Assembly: GCF_014651015.1 (NCBI RefSeq)
Contig: NZ_BMWB01000030.1
Span: 18,907 to 82,906, forward strand
From: Streptomyces xantholiticus
GTDB lineage: Bacteria; Actinomycetota; Actinomycetes; Streptomycetales; Streptomycetaceae
DNA: 64,000 nt
Direction of reading: 5' to 3'
Below, piece by piece: positions 35,541-44,838 of the stretch (within the stretch, counting starts at the first letter, position 1; each line of letters begins with the position of its first letter). The notes under the pieces were generated by a model. It had not been told where the DNA came from. It did not search any database and saw only the letters and a program-made list of their open reading frames with translations. A program made the translations under genes and the position numbers.

Positions 35541-37394
35541 CTACGAGCACGGTGTTCCCCGCAGGAGTTGATACGGCGCCCCGATCCGGTATTCACCGGC
35601 CGCCGGGGCGTGCAGGTAAGTCCACTCATCACCCGCCCGGTCCTTCGGCGCTTTGGTGAGGCAGCCGTTACGGGTTGAGGAGCCGCTGGTTGGCGTTGGC
35701 GACACGCGGGTGTTCTCCTCGTCGACCAATGCAAGCCAAGGTGAGTACGGGATGCGAACCAGCACGGTTCCTGGTGACGGCACGGTTATGGTCAGTTCGG
35801 CAGCCGTCGCGTGCTTGATCGTGGCGGGCGCCTCCACAAGCAGGGCAGGGTCTTGGACCTCGTACAGGCTCCACTTGGCGTTGGCCCAGATCTCTTTGAG
35901 GTAGGGCTGCCCCCGCTCTACGAGCTTGGCTTCCTCGACTGCCGCGTGGTCCGGCTTGCCTTCCTTGGGCAGCACGACATAGCGCACCGCCCAGCGCTTG
36001 AGCCAGGAGCGATAGCTGTCCGGAGTAAGGGTGCCGTCATAGAAGAGCGGATTTCGCTCGGCATCGGCCTGCCGGTTCCAGCCGCGGGCGAGACGGATAC
36101 GCATGGCGAGGGCGGAGGATTCCCGGTGACTCGCGGACGGGACCACCTCAACCCGCCCGCGCTCGGCATGCACCTGTTGCAACTGGTCCAGCAGCGGCGC
36201 CAGTTCCTCCTGGCTCCAGGATGCGGCCGGGGTGGTCCGTAGCTGGTCCCCGACCGTGTTGGTCACCTGCCACACGGTGACCGCAAGAAGGGATATGCAG
36301 AGCAGGAGCCACTGCCGCGAGCGTGGAGCGCTCCACCCAATCGCAGCGGCGAACACCACCCCCGCGAAGAGGAGCGCGAAGCGGGTGACATTGCTGCCCA
36401 CCTGCGAGGAGACAACCGTCGTGAGAGCGACCCCGACCGCGTAGAGGGCAGCGGCCAGCCGGACCGTCCGCCACTGCCTCGGGACCAGCAGCACCGCGCC
36501 GACAGCACTGAGAAACGGCATCACGGCGGCGCCGAACGGCATCGGCTGAGTCCCCGAGAAGGGGAACAGCCACGCCGAGACGCCCACGACGGCACACGCG
36601 GGGATCCCCAGCGCCCATGCCGCAGCCCGGCGCCCGCGAACGAACAGCGCGGCGGCAACAATGCCGAGAAAGAGGCCGGCCACCGGACTGCTGGCGGTCG
36701 CCAGCCCGGACAGTACAGCCGCAGCCACCCCCTGGGCTGCCCGGCCCCGAGGCGTACGCAGGCGGGGGGTGCGCGGCCAGCAGTACATGACAGCGACAGC
36801 AGCCAGCGCGAAGCACAGCCCGAGTCCGAACGTGACACGGCCCGATACGGCATTGCAAACGAGCGCGAACGCACCCGCCAGCGCAGGCGGCACAGGCCGC
36901 TTCACTCCAGGGCTCCGCACCAGGATCAGCGCCAGCAAGCCGCACGAGACGGTGCCGGCAACCAGCATCGTCGTACGGACACCGAGCAATGCCATGACAT
37001 AGGGAGAGAGGAAACTGTACGAAACCGGGTGAAGCCCGCCATACCACCCAAGGTGGTAAGCCGAGTCCGGATGCTCCCCAGCGAACCCCGCCCAGGCATC
37101 CTGCGCCGCCAGATCACCTCCGCTGTTGGCGAGCAGCGCTAGCCACAGCGCATGCAGTACAGCGCCCACCACCAGGGCCAGGAGAACAGGTGATGGAACT
37201 TTCGGCCGGACGACGCCGAGGAAGCCGCGGGGCCCGCCAGAACGGATCCTGGCGAGCGGGTTCACCCGGCCGACATCATGAGATCCCTCACTCCGGAACC
37301 GACTCGCGGGAACTGCAGGGCGCTGCTCGGGAACGGATATGGGCTTTTCGGCGGGCTCGCTGCCCTCGACATGAGTGGGCTGGGTTGTCGTCAT
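35541..37394 (-). CDS. Polytopic membrane protein, glycosyltransferase (GT-C)-like
   Basis: 617 residues from the ATG at 37394, which follows GAGGAGACGAGCC. After a polar 65-residue N-terminus there are about ten to eleven membrane helices (VLLALVVGAVLHALWLALLA onward) and a C-terminal soluble domain of about 170 residues. The first loop after helix 1 holds GEHPDSAYHLGWYGGLHPVSYS, the acidic/aromatic loop position typical of GT-C polyprenyl-phosphate-sugar transferases. The actinobacterial homologues I know are annotated only as membrane proteins. It lies downstream of a dolichol-phosphate-mannose-type glycosyltransferase, so a cell-surface glycosylation role is a reasonable inference. Confidence 0.7.
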   Translation of the reverse strand: MTTTQPTHVEGSEPAEKPISVPEQRPAVPASRFRSEGSHDVGRVNPLARIRSGGPRGFLGVVRPKVPSPVLLALVVGAVLHALWLALLANSGGDLAAQDAWAGFAGEHPDSAYHLGWYGGLHPVSYSFLSPYVMALLGVRTTMLVAGTVSCGLLALILVRSPGVKRPVPPALAGAFALVCNAVSGRVTFGLGLCFALAAVAVMYCWPRTPRLRTPRGRAAQGVAAAVLSGLATASSPVAGLFLGIVAAALFVRGRRAAAWALGIPACAVVGVSAWLFPFSGTQPMPFGAAVMPFLSAVGAVLLVPRQWRTVRLAAALYAVGVALTTVVSSQVGSNVTRFALLFAGVVFAAAIGWSAPRSRQWLLLCISLLAVTVWQVTNTVGDQLRTTPAASWSQEELAPLLDQLQQVHAERGRVEVVPSASHRESSALAMRIRLARGWNRQADAERNPLFYDGTLTPDSYRSWLKRWAVRYVVLPKEGKPDHAAVEEAKLVERGQPYLKEIWANAKWSLYEVQDPALLVEAPATIKHATAAELTITVPSPGTVLVRIPYSPWLALVDEENTRVSPTPTSGSSTRNGCLTKAPKDRAGDEWTYLHAPAAGEYRIGAPYQLLRGTPCS

Positions 37395-37552
37395 GGCTCG
37401 TCTCCTCGCGGCGGCGCACTGCCGCCCATTGGGGCTGGGAAGCTGCGCTGACAGGCAATCGGCCCAGCCGGTGAGGTCTTTGAATCCTTCTGCGGTGCCC
37501 ATGGACCTCTCGCGAGCCGCCGTTGCTCGGCACATGGATCACCTGGGGCACA
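37395..37552. other. Short gap before the glycosyltransferase-like gene
   Basis: The frame is open upstream of the ATG but the extra residues look non-coding. No terminator was seen between this gene and the GtrA remnant, so read-through from the operon is possible. Confidence 0.4.
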
Positions 37553-38133
37553 TCAGCCCTGCCGGAACCGGCGAACTGGCGTCTGAGCTGCAGTACTGCC
37601 TGGTTGCGGGATCCTTGGGGGCTGGCTGGGGGTTCTGCTGAGGTGTCGGTAGGAGTGGGGCAGGTGGCCCCTATCTCGGTGGTGACATGCCGGACGGTTG
37701 TGGACGTCCGAGTCGTACGTCTCTGAGGTCAGCCGAACCCGGCGGGGGCGAATCTTGCTTCTTGCGTTGCGCGGCGGATACGCCAGCGCTTCCGTCGCCG
37801 CGAACCGCAGGACGAATGTGGTCAGCAGCGCCGGCGGGGTCGCGGGCAGCACCGCCATGTCCCTCCGTCCCACAAGCAGCGCGACGAGCGGTATGCGCAG
37901 CAGCAGGTCGGCGTTGGGGAGCGGCGCACATCGGCCGGCCCGGTCGGCCCAGTGCCGGTGGCATCGGCGGTCCCGGAAGAGCAGCCGCTCGGTGAGGAAG
38001 AAGTTCCAGGCCAGGTCGAACTGGTGGGCGACGAGCTCGGCCAGGAGGCAGTGATCCCGGCGCCGGTCAGTGGATGCAGTCCGACGAGGTTCGGTAGGAA
38101 GCCGGTGAGGCCGATCAGGCTGAACGCGAGCAT
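37553..38133 (-). pseudogene. GtrA-like domain separated from its glycosyltransferase by frameshifts
   Basis: The minus strand reads GRMLAFSLIGLTGFLPNLVG in one frame from about 38130, and then, after a second shift near 38050, LLAELVAHQFDLAWNFFLTE, LLLRIPLVALLVG and TTFVLRFAATEALAY. This is the four-helix GtrA domain normally fused to the C-terminus of Streptomyces polyprenol-phosphate glycosyltransferases. Two indels cut it from the enzyme at 38115-39077; the coding potential within each piece is still good, so the damage is recent. Confidence 0.7.
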
Positions 38134-39077
38134 CCGGCCACCGGCGATGCCGTACGCAGCCCGATAAGATGCCCGAGGAAGCGCATCCCTTCCCTCACCG
38201 TCGACTTCGACTCGCCCGCGAGCCGGTCCTGGAAGACGAACGGCACCTCGGTGACCGTCTCCGGGCGGCAGCGCACCACAAGCTCAAGCAGGATCTTGTA
38301 GCCGAGCGGACGGAGCGCATCAGCGGTCACGACGCTGCGTCGGATCGCGAAGAAGCCGCTCATCGGGTCGGACATGCCGTGCAGCCGGCGCGGGAACAGC
38401 GCCTTGGCCAGCCAGGTCGCGCCGAGCGACACGGCGATGCGACAGCCGCCCGCGAGTCCTTCGCGGCTGCCGCCACGGATGTAGCGGCTGGCGACGACGA
38501 GATCCGCCGATGACCGCTCCCCCGCGGCCACGAGCTCCGGGACGAGCGCGGGCGGATGCTGGAGGTCGGCGTCCATGACGACGATCCAGTCGGAGCTCGC
38601 GCTCTTCATCCCCTCGACGACCGCGCCGCCGAGGCCGCCGACCGGCTTGTGACGGTGGATGACAGCGACTGGAAAGGGGCAGTCCCTCGCAGCGCTGCGG
38701 ATCACCTGTCGAGTCTCATCGGTGGAGTCGTCGACGAAGACGACCTCGCAGGGCAGCCGGGAAGGCGCCCATTCGGTGAGCCTGTGCAGCAACTCTGAGA
38801 TGTTTCCCGCCTCGTTGAAGGTAGGTATGACGATGGTGACCGAGCCGGGTGCGGCGATCTGGGCAGCACGCGGCTCCGGATGGCACTTTTCCTCAGCGCC
38901 GCTACGAGGGTTGCCTTCAGCGATCTTTGGGATTCTGATGCGGTTGCCGCCCTCGCCAACGGCGACCGGCATCGAAGGCTTCACGCGCTGTGGCGGGCCC
39001 TGAGACGGTCTGATGAGTGGAGAGGTCTGCAGTTCCGCGACGGGCTCACCGTGATCGGAATTGCGTGTCGAGTTCAT
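38115..39077 (-). CDS. Family 2 glycosyltransferase, polyprenol-phosphate mannose/glucose synthase type
   Basis: 320 residues from an ATG that overlaps the permease stop (ATGA). After an 80-residue polar leader the GT2 domain starts with SVTIVIPTFNEAGNISELL. VVFVDDSTDETRQVI and IVVMDADLQHPP (the metal-binding DxD region) follow, and then RLHGMSDPMSGFFAIRRSV. This is the layout of dolichol-phosphate-mannose synthase-like enzymes, which transfer a sugar from its nucleotide donor to a polyprenyl phosphate. The usual C-terminal GtrA membrane domain is lost to a frameshift, so the protein ends with a short abnormal tail (GCSRSA). The catalytic domain looks complete. Confidence 0.87.
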   Translation of the reverse strand: MNSTRNSDHGEPVAELQTSPLIRPSQGPPQRVKPSMPVAVGEGGNRIRIPKIAEGNPRSGAEEKCHPEPRAAQIAAPGSVTIVIPTFNEAGNISELLHRLTEWAPSRLPCEVVFVDDSTDETRQVIRSAARDCPFPVAVIHRHKPVGGLGGAVVEGMKSASSDWIVVMDADLQHPPALVPELVAAGERSSADLVVASRYIRGGSREGLAGGCRIAVSLGATWLAKALFPRRLHGMSDPMSGFFAIRRSVVTADALRPLGYKILLELVVRCRPETVTEVPFVFQDRLAGESKSTVREGMRFLGHLIGLRTASPVAGCSRSA

Positions 39078-41329
39078 TCCGTGTGCAGGCCTTCCGGGCG
39101 CATCAGACGCCACAGCGTGGGGAGGCTGATTGCTGTGACGAGGAGGGTGACGACGGCGCCGGCGCTGGTGAGGGCCAGCAGTCCGGGTACGTCTATACGG
39201 ACGGGCTGGTCGCCGGCCTTGAGGAGCAGCGAGCCGAGGGTGACGCCGCAGGCGGTGGCCAGGGCGAGGCCCAGCACCATGGGGATGGCCGTCTGCCAGA
39301 GCAGGGAGAGGGCCAGCGTGGTGCGACGGGTGCCGAAGGCGGCGAGTACAGAAAGGGGCCGTTTGGCCTGGCGGAGCTGTTCGAAGAGGGTGACGAGAAG
39401 GCTGGCACCGATGACGAGCAGCACGCCGATGGCGCCGACGTAGAGACCGCGCTGGATGTCAGCGAAGTCCGCTCTGACCTCGGTGGTCTTGAGGGTGGTG
39501 ACTGATGCTTGGGGATCCAGGCGCAGGGCGGCGGTGGCCACGCGCTCGGCGGTGTCCGGCCGGGTGGGGTCCAGGCGCATCTCGATGGTCGTGCGCAGGT
39601 TCACGCCGTCCAGGTCAAAGGCGGTGGGTGTGGCATAGACGGCGTAGTAGCCGGGGTGAGAATCAGGGACATCAATCAGGCGGGTGGTGACCGGGAGCCG
39701 CTTCCTCACGGTCCTGCCGGGCGCCTGTACTGCGAGGTGGCTACCAGCCTTGAACTGGTCGCGAAGCTCTTGCGGGACGAAGACGTCACCGTTTGAGCAG
39801 GGGCCGGAGAACCGGGCGTGCTGTTGGAGAGTGCGGCAGTCGCCGATGACGAACGGGTAGGAGGCGTTCGAGAAGTCCACCTCCAGCTCCGCCCGGGTGA
39901 CGGCTTCGGCGTTGCGTACACCCGGCGTGGAACGGATTGCGGAGATGAAGGACTTGGCCGCGGGGTAGTCGGCGGGTCGGCTTTCAGCGCGCAGCTCGGC
40001 ACCGCCATGGCCGGTCTTCTCGATGTATTGGACCTGGACTCCTGTGAAGAACATCTGCAGGGCGATGGCTCCGGCGACCGCGACCGTGACGCCGCTGACG
40101 GCACGAGTTGCGGTGTCGCTGCTGAGTTGCAGTCGGCGGGTGGCGAGCTGCCAGCTGAGGGGGCCGCGGCGCAGGGGCTGGACGGCGACCTGGACGATCC
40201 AGGGCAGCAGGATGACGATGCCGATGAGCAGCAGCACGACGCCGGTGGACACCCGGGCGTAGCTGGTGCCGCCGATCGGTGCGAGGGCGAGCAGACCGGC
40301 GCCGGGGACCAGCAGGCGCCACCAGAGTAGTCGGCGGCGCCCGACCGACTCGCGGACCACGTCGAGCGGTTCGACGGCAATGCGGCGCATCGCGAAGACG
40401 GTGACAGCAACGGCCGCGGCAGGTACGGCAAGGGTGACGAGTGCGGCGAGTACGGGGTGGGGGACGATCTCGGACGGGAACACGCTGAAGCCCTGGAGGG
40501 TGAAGGCTCCCGCCAACTGCCTGATGAGCAGGAATGCTCCGGTTCCACAGACGAGTCCGCAAAGGGCACCGAGCAGCGATTCCCCTGCAGCGATGCGACG
40601 AGTCGTCGGCGTGTCGGCGCCGATGAGCCGGAGAGCGGCGAGGCGTCGGTCGCGCTGTTCGCCGCCGAAACGGACGGCAGTGGCGACGAAGACGGCGACA
40701 GGAAGTAGCAGGATGATGAAGGCGACGATGAGGAGGGTCAGTTGAAGCGGGTCCATGTCGGTAGCCGGGGACCGGATGCCGAAGTGGTCGAGGCGGTGGA
40801 TGGCGTCGCCATATCGGTCGAGGGAGTCGCGGCCCTCGTAGTAGGCGAGCTCGTTCGGTCCGGTCAGGCCCGCATCGCCGATGGTCCCGGTGATGGTGCG
40901 GTCGGTGAAGCGCAGGCCCAGTAGCTTGCCGTCGGGCGAGGCGAGGAGCCTTGCGAGCGCGGGGGAGACGACCACCTCGCCAGGGCCCGGCACCCTGGTG
41001 AGGCCGGGTGGCAACGGTGGCCGATCGCCGTCGGGGGCGAGGAGGCGGCCGTACACTTCGCTGCCGCGGTAAATCTCGTTGGCGTCGACCACGACCATCG
41101 TGTGTACGCCCGGCTTGAGCGTGTTGGACCAGGGCTCGGCGCGGTCGGCGATGCGCTGTGCGTGTCCGTCAATCATCGAGGGCACAGCGGCGGCGATCAG
41201 GAGCAGCGCGACGCCGAGGCCCATGCCGGCCGCACTCAGCAGCGTGCGGCTCCAGCCCTGGCGTCCACCGCCCGCGGCAATGCGGACGCCCATGGCCAGA
41301 TCGCGGACCCAGACCCGGACGCGGTTCAC
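39074..41329 (-). CDS. FtsX-family ABC transporter permease
   Basis: 751 residues from a GTG that overlaps the ATPase stop (GTGA). The layout is one N-terminal helix, an extracellular domain of about 150 residues, helices at about 213-235, 265-290 and 310-335, a middle block of helices, a second large extracellular domain, and three C-terminal helices with FtsX-type motifs (SVLAAFGTRRTTLALSLLWQ). Both halves resemble MacB/FtsX permeases, so one gene codes the whole permease. With the adjacent ATPase it forms a type VII ABC system, which usually exports or extracts peptides or lipids, or transmits signals. The substrate is unknown. Confidence 0.88.
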   Translation of the reverse strand: MNRVRVWVRDLAMGVRIAAGGGRQGWSRTLLSAAGMGLGVALLLIAAAVPSMIDGHAQRIADRAEPWSNTLKPGVHTMVVVDANEIYRGSEVYGRLLAPDGDRPPLPPGLTRVPGPGEVVVSPALARLLASPDGKLLGLRFTDRTITGTIGDAGLTGPNELAYYEGRDSLDRYGDAIHRLDHFGIRSPATDMDPLQLTLLIVAFIILLLPVAVFVATAVRFGGEQRDRRLAALRLIGADTPTTRRIAAGESLLGALCGLVCGTGAFLLIRQLAGAFTLQGFSVFPSEIVPHPVLAALVTLAVPAAAVAVTVFAMRRIAVEPLDVVRESVGRRRLLWWRLLVPGAGLLALAPIGGTSYARVSTGVVLLLIGIVILLPWIVQVAVQPLRRGPLSWQLATRRLQLSSDTATRAVSGVTVAVAGAIALQMFFTGVQVQYIEKTGHGGAELRAESRPADYPAAKSFISAIRSTPGVRNAEAVTRAELEVDFSNASYPFVIGDCRTLQQHARFSGPCSNGDVFVPQELRDQFKAGSHLAVQAPGRTVRKRLPVTTRLIDVPDSHPGYYAVYATPTAFDLDGVNLRTTIEMRLDPTRPDTAERVATAALRLDPQASVTTLKTTEVRADFADIQRGLYVGAIGVLLVIGASLLVTLFEQLRQAKRPLSVLAAFGTRRTTLALSLLWQTAIPMVLGLALATACGVTLGSLLLKAGDQPVRIDVPGLLALTSAGAVVTLLVTAISLPTLWRLMRPEGLHTE

Positions 41330-42006
41330 GCGGCCGCGCCCATGCTGCGCGTGTGACCGTCGCGTACGACGATCTCACGATCCGCATAAGCGGCGACCCG
41401 CGGATCATGGGTGACCAGAACGACCGCAGCCTTGGTCGCCCGGGCGGCGTCGGTCAGCAGCTCCATGACACGCTCGCCGTTGAGGGAGTCCAGCGCCCCG
41501 GTCGGCTCGTCGGCGAAGACCACGCGAGGCGCGGTGGCCAGCGCGCGGGCGACCGCGACCCGCTGGCCCTGGCCACCGGAGATCTCGCCGGGACGCTTGT
41601 TGGCGAGGTCGGCGACCTCAAGCCGCTCCAGCCAGGGCATTGCGGCACGCTCAGCCGCGCGGCGGCTGTGCCCTGTCAGCCGCAGTGGCAGCGCGACGTT
41701 CTCGATGCAAGTGAGCTCGGGAACCAGCTGGCCGAACTGAAAGACGAAGCCGAACTCGCTGCGGCGCAGGGCGCTGCGCTCGGCATCGGAGAGCGCCGAC
41801 AGTTTCCGGCCGCCGTACATGATCGTGCCCGCATCAGGAAGCACGATGCCTGCCAGGCAGTGCAACAGGGTCGACTTGCCGGAGCCGGAAGGGCCCATCA
41901 CAGCGACGGTCTCGCCGGCGGATATGCCAAAGTCCGCGCCCGCGAGAGCCGGAGTGGTGCCGTAGGTCTTGCGCAGGCCGACGGCGGTCAACACGGCGGA
42001 ACTCAT
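41326..42006 (-). CDS. ABC transporter ATP-binding protein (MacB/LolD type)
   Basis: 226 residues. Walker A is MGPSGSGKSTLLHCLAGI, the signature is EISGGQGQRVAVARALA (Gly-Gln where Gln-Gln is usual), and Walker B is RVVFADEPTGALDS, followed by the His switch VLVTHDPRVA. The size and the 'EPTGALDS' form are those of ATPases serving FtsX-like permeases. The ATG overlaps the PadR stop (ATGA) and the gene's own stop overlaps the permease GTG, so the three are translationally coupled. Confidence 0.93.
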   Translation of the reverse strand: MSSAVLTAVGLRKTYGTTPALAGADFGISAGETVAVMGPSGSGKSTLLHCLAGIVLPDAGTIMYGGRKLSALSDAERSALRRSEFGFVFQFGQLVPELTCIENVALPLRLTGHSRRAAERAAMPWLERLEVADLANKRPGEISGGQGQRVAVARALATAPRVVFADEPTGALDSLNGERVMELLTDAARATKAAVVLVTHDPRVAAYADREIVVRDGHTRSMGAAA

Positions 42007-42527
42007 GAGCGCACCTCCGCAGAGAGCCTGTCAATGCGGGCGGTAGTGAGTTCGAGCCAGCGCAGGTCGGCCTCCAGGTGGAACAAGGCATGATCACAGA
42101 TGAGCTGGTCGGCAAGGTCGCCGCCGGTCTTGCGACGGGTCAGCTCACGCATGAGACGCAGATGCTCGGCGCGCTGGGCATCCAGCAGCTTGGCGGCGTC
42201 ACGGCCGGTAAGGATCGCCAGGACCACCTTGGTGTACAGAGTGGACTGCAAATACGAGTCGGGCTTTTCAGGCGTGACAAGCCACTGCGTGACATCGGTG
42301 ACGCCCGCCTCGGTGATTGCGTAGCGCTTGCGCTCGGGGCCCCCGCCGGGCTCCATGCCCTCGACCTCGACGAGGCCGCGCTTCAGCAGTCGAGACAGGG
42401 TCGAATAGACCTGCCCATAGTGCAGCGGACGGTCATTCCCGAAGCGTTGATCATAACTGTGCTTGAGGTCATAGCCGTGGCATGGACCTGACTCAAGAAA
42501 GCCAAGGAGAGTGTGGCTGATGGTCAT
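42003..42527 (-). CDS. PadR-family transcriptional regulator
   Basis: 174 residues from the ATG at 42527; the open frame upstream would code through the operator and is not used. The N-terminal winged helix reads MTISHTLLGFLESGPCHGYDLK, then HYGQVYSTLSRLLKRGLVEVE and KRYAITEAGVTDVTQWL. The C-terminal helices (about residues 95-170) form the Vir-type dimerisation domain. PadR proteins repress nearby transporter or detoxification genes and are released by a ligand. It is the first gene of the ABC operon and has a perfect inverted repeat overlapping its promoter, so it very likely represses itself and the transporter. Confidence 0.9.
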   Translation of the reverse strand: MTISHTLLGFLESGPCHGYDLKHSYDQRFGNDRPLHYGQVYSTLSRLLKRGLVEVEGMEPGGGPERKRYAITEAGVTDVTQWLVTPEKPDSYLQSTLYTKVVLAILTGRDAAKLLDAQRAEHLRLMRELTRRKTGGDLADQLICDHALFHLEADLRWLELTTARIDRLSAEVRS

Positions 42528-42533
42528 GCGGAG

Positions 42534-42553
42534 CACTATACACACGGTGTATA
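42534..42553 (-). promoter_or_regulatory. PadR operator and overlapping -10 element
   Basis: TATACAC-ACG-GTGTATA at 42537-42553 is a perfect 7-bp inverted repeat. On the minus strand TATAGT (42539-42534) is a good -10 box ending 7 bases before the ATG. This suggests a leaderless transcript whose promoter is covered by the repressor. Confidence 0.65.
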
Positions 42554-42559
42554 CATTGA

Positions 42560-43189
42560 GCGTATAGAGGAGGTGAGTAGTGTGCCTCACCTGCTACGGG
42601 CAGCTCCATATGTGCAGGAAGGCGATCGATGGCTGAGTAGCAGGATGCCGCTCTCCTGCAGTCTCAGGACAGCGTGCCCCAAGGGGCCGGGGGCCTACCT
42701 CAGCACACGCCTCCGTTCCGCGAGGGTGGAGCAGGGGTGTGCGATTGGTATGCCGGCCGGCAACGACTTCCCGCATCCTCGGCAACGCCTGACTGATCTG
42801 TCGTGAGTATCGCCTACTCAACTTTCCGCGGCTCCGTGCTCCTGCCGGGCCTGCACCCGCACCAACGAGCCGCGAGCCAGGAGTGGTGCAGCGCGGTGGT
42901 CGCGCCCAAGCCGTCGAGGGCCGCGGTGCTCTGCGTCGGGGGAGCAGCCGCTAGCGAGGATGAGCGAATCGCGTGGCACACGTGTACGCCCCGTTCTTCG
43001 TGACAGGAGCAGTCATGCTTCGAGCCGGTGATGCTCCGCTCCATCCCGTCGGAGCGGCATGGGCCCCGGCAGCCCCTCCTCTCACCGGTCGCGCTGCGAC
43101 GGACTCCTGAAGGTGGGGCGCGCCAGGGGAGAGTGCGCCGTGGCCACCGTGCCGGTTGGCCGAGCGACGGGCCGTCTCTGCGCTGATGC
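42560..43189. other. Gap of about 630 bases with no gene
   Basis: No supported reading frame. The sequence may be part of the decayed element recognised just downstream. Confidence 0.4.
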
Positions 43190-43330
43190 GCCTGAGTTTG
43201 ACGAGCGTCGTGCTCACGACAATCTCCGGCGGCATCACCAGCCTGTTCGCCGCGTTCGACATCGCCGATGGCACCGTCCTCGGGGGAACTCCACCGCCGT
43301 CACCGGGCGATCGAGCCACTGCGGGGTGAG
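43190..43330 (+). pseudogene. IS630-family transposase fragment
   Basis: One plus-strand frame reads VLTTISGGITSLFAAFDIADGT and the next reads GELHRRHRAIEPLR. These join into the IS630 segment 'ISGGITSLFAAFDIADGTVI.ELHRRHR..EF'. Only about 45 residues remain and a frame change lies between them. Confidence 0.5.
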
Positions 43331-43470
43331 GCCGGATGCCGCTGTGGGTTGGACGCGAGGCATCGCGTCGCCGCGCCGGGCGGTAACGGTGGTGGACATG
43401 CCCACCACGTAGTGCAGCCCGCTTTGGGTAGGCACGGTTCTTGCAGGAGCCGTCGGGTCCCTGGAACGCT

Positions 43471-44346
43471 TCAGGTGTGCCGGGCCGCGGTGAGCATTGC
43501 GCGGAACTCTTCGACGAATTCACGACTGACAGTGCTGTTGTCGAGGGGGAACGACACGCTTGACGCCTCAGCGGATCCCAGCCACGCCGAGTTGACCGAG
43601 ATGTGAGGGCCCAGGACCTCCTGTCCGTACGGTTCGCTCAACATCGTCTGCTGGAGCCTCTCGACAAACGCGGCCCCGTACCCGTCCGTGTGCACAACTA
43701 GGATCACCACGATTTTCTCGGTGAGGATGCACGCCTCGAGCAGGGGAGGCGCGCCCACGAGCGGGCTCCGTCGGAACGTCTCGCCACCGGAATAGCGCGT
43801 TTCACAACACAGTCTCACCGCGGTGCGGAGGTCCCCCAGCGAGTACCTGTGCACCGTGACCTCCAGCAGGCCGAGGAGGGGTCCGTCGAGCTCGGTCAAG
43901 CCGCACAGCCTTGTACGGCGCTCCCTCGGAGTCCCCTCGGCGACCTGGTCTGTCCACAGTCCGGTGAGTTGGTCTCCCCACAGTCTTGCCTGCGCCCCCC
44001 ACACTCCGACGAAGGCGGAGACGCGGAGCAGGAGGAACGTGGCCGATACTCCGACGGCGGACAACGCCAGTCCCACAACCAGGTTGCTCGTGTTGCCGTA
44101 CGTGATTCCCGCCGACAGGAACCCCAGTCCGACGGTGGCGAAGGCCGCGCCGCCCACGACAGCCGCACCCTGCACGGCGAGGAGCACCGTGAGTGCCATG
44201 CTCAGCGTGAAAACAATGCTGATCCATGCCACAGGTAGATGCGTCTCAGCTCGATGGCCGGTGAGGGAGGCGAATTCGTAAGCGGAGAACATGTCTCCCA
44301 CGAGAGCCACCGCCCCCAGAAGGGCGACAGGAATCCTTCTTCTCAC
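43471..44346 (-). CDS. Hypothetical membrane protein with cytoplasmic C-terminal domain
   Basis: I chose the GTG at 44346 because AAGGAG lies 10 bases before it; an ATG at 44406 is also in frame. The 291-residue product has about four N-terminal helices (IPVALLGAVALVGDMFSAYEF, WISIVFTLSMALTVLLAVQ, AAFATVGLGFLSAGI and LVVGLALSAVGVSATFLLL) and a soluble domain of about 170 residues. The soluble part includes LCGLTELDGPLLGLLEVTVHRY and ACILTEKIVVILVVHTDGYG. I recognise no family. Confidence 0.65.
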   Translation of the reverse strand: MRRRIPVALLGAVALVGDMFSAYEFASLTGHRAETHLPVAWISIVFTLSMALTVLLAVQGAAVVGGAAFATVGLGFLSAGITYGNTSNLVVGLALSAVGVSATFLLLRVSAFVGVWGAQARLWGDQLTGLWTDQVAEGTPRERRTRLCGLTELDGPLLGLLEVTVHRYSLGDLRTAVRLCCETRYSGGETFRRSPLVGAPPLLEACILTEKIVVILVVHTDGYGAAFVERLQQTMLSEPYGQEVLGPHISVNSAWLGSAEASSVSFPLDNSTVSREFVEEFRAMLTAARHT

Positions 44347-44406
44347 TGACAGTGCACTCCTTGGCCTGAACGTTCCTCGCGGAAACCTAGCCAGGGCGGG
44401 TGCCAT

Positions 44407-44838
44407 GCGCGTGAGTGATGACTACTCACCAGTGGCTGGCCGGGTGACGCCACTTGGCGGTGCCGACACCGCGAGCCGACCGTTCCATCCTTCGTGGCGC
44501 AGTGCCGGAGGAGTGGCTGAGTTGCCCTCTGAGATCGGCTTTGGGTACCCGCTTTGCTGGGCACTCTGTGATCCGGCGCGACGACGAAGGTTCGACGCAC
44601 GACCAGCCTGTCGGCTCCATGGCGTGCGAGGACTGGGAAGGTGTGGTGCGGCCCGAGGCGGCGCCGACGGACTGGCCGGGGACAGTCACGTTGCCCGCGT
44701 CGCCGAAGGCGCACGTCGTTATGTTCCCATTCCAGGGCCGGGACCTGGTGCCGCAGCCCATGGTTGTCCGTCAAAGCATTCGCCCCGGAGCACGGAGTCG
44801 CCTTCGCGTCAGCGGCGGTGCCCGGGCACCGGCCGGGC
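44407..44838. other. Intergenic gap of about 430 bases
   Basis: No gene or mobile element recognised between the membrane protein and the HxlR gene. Confidence 0.45.
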
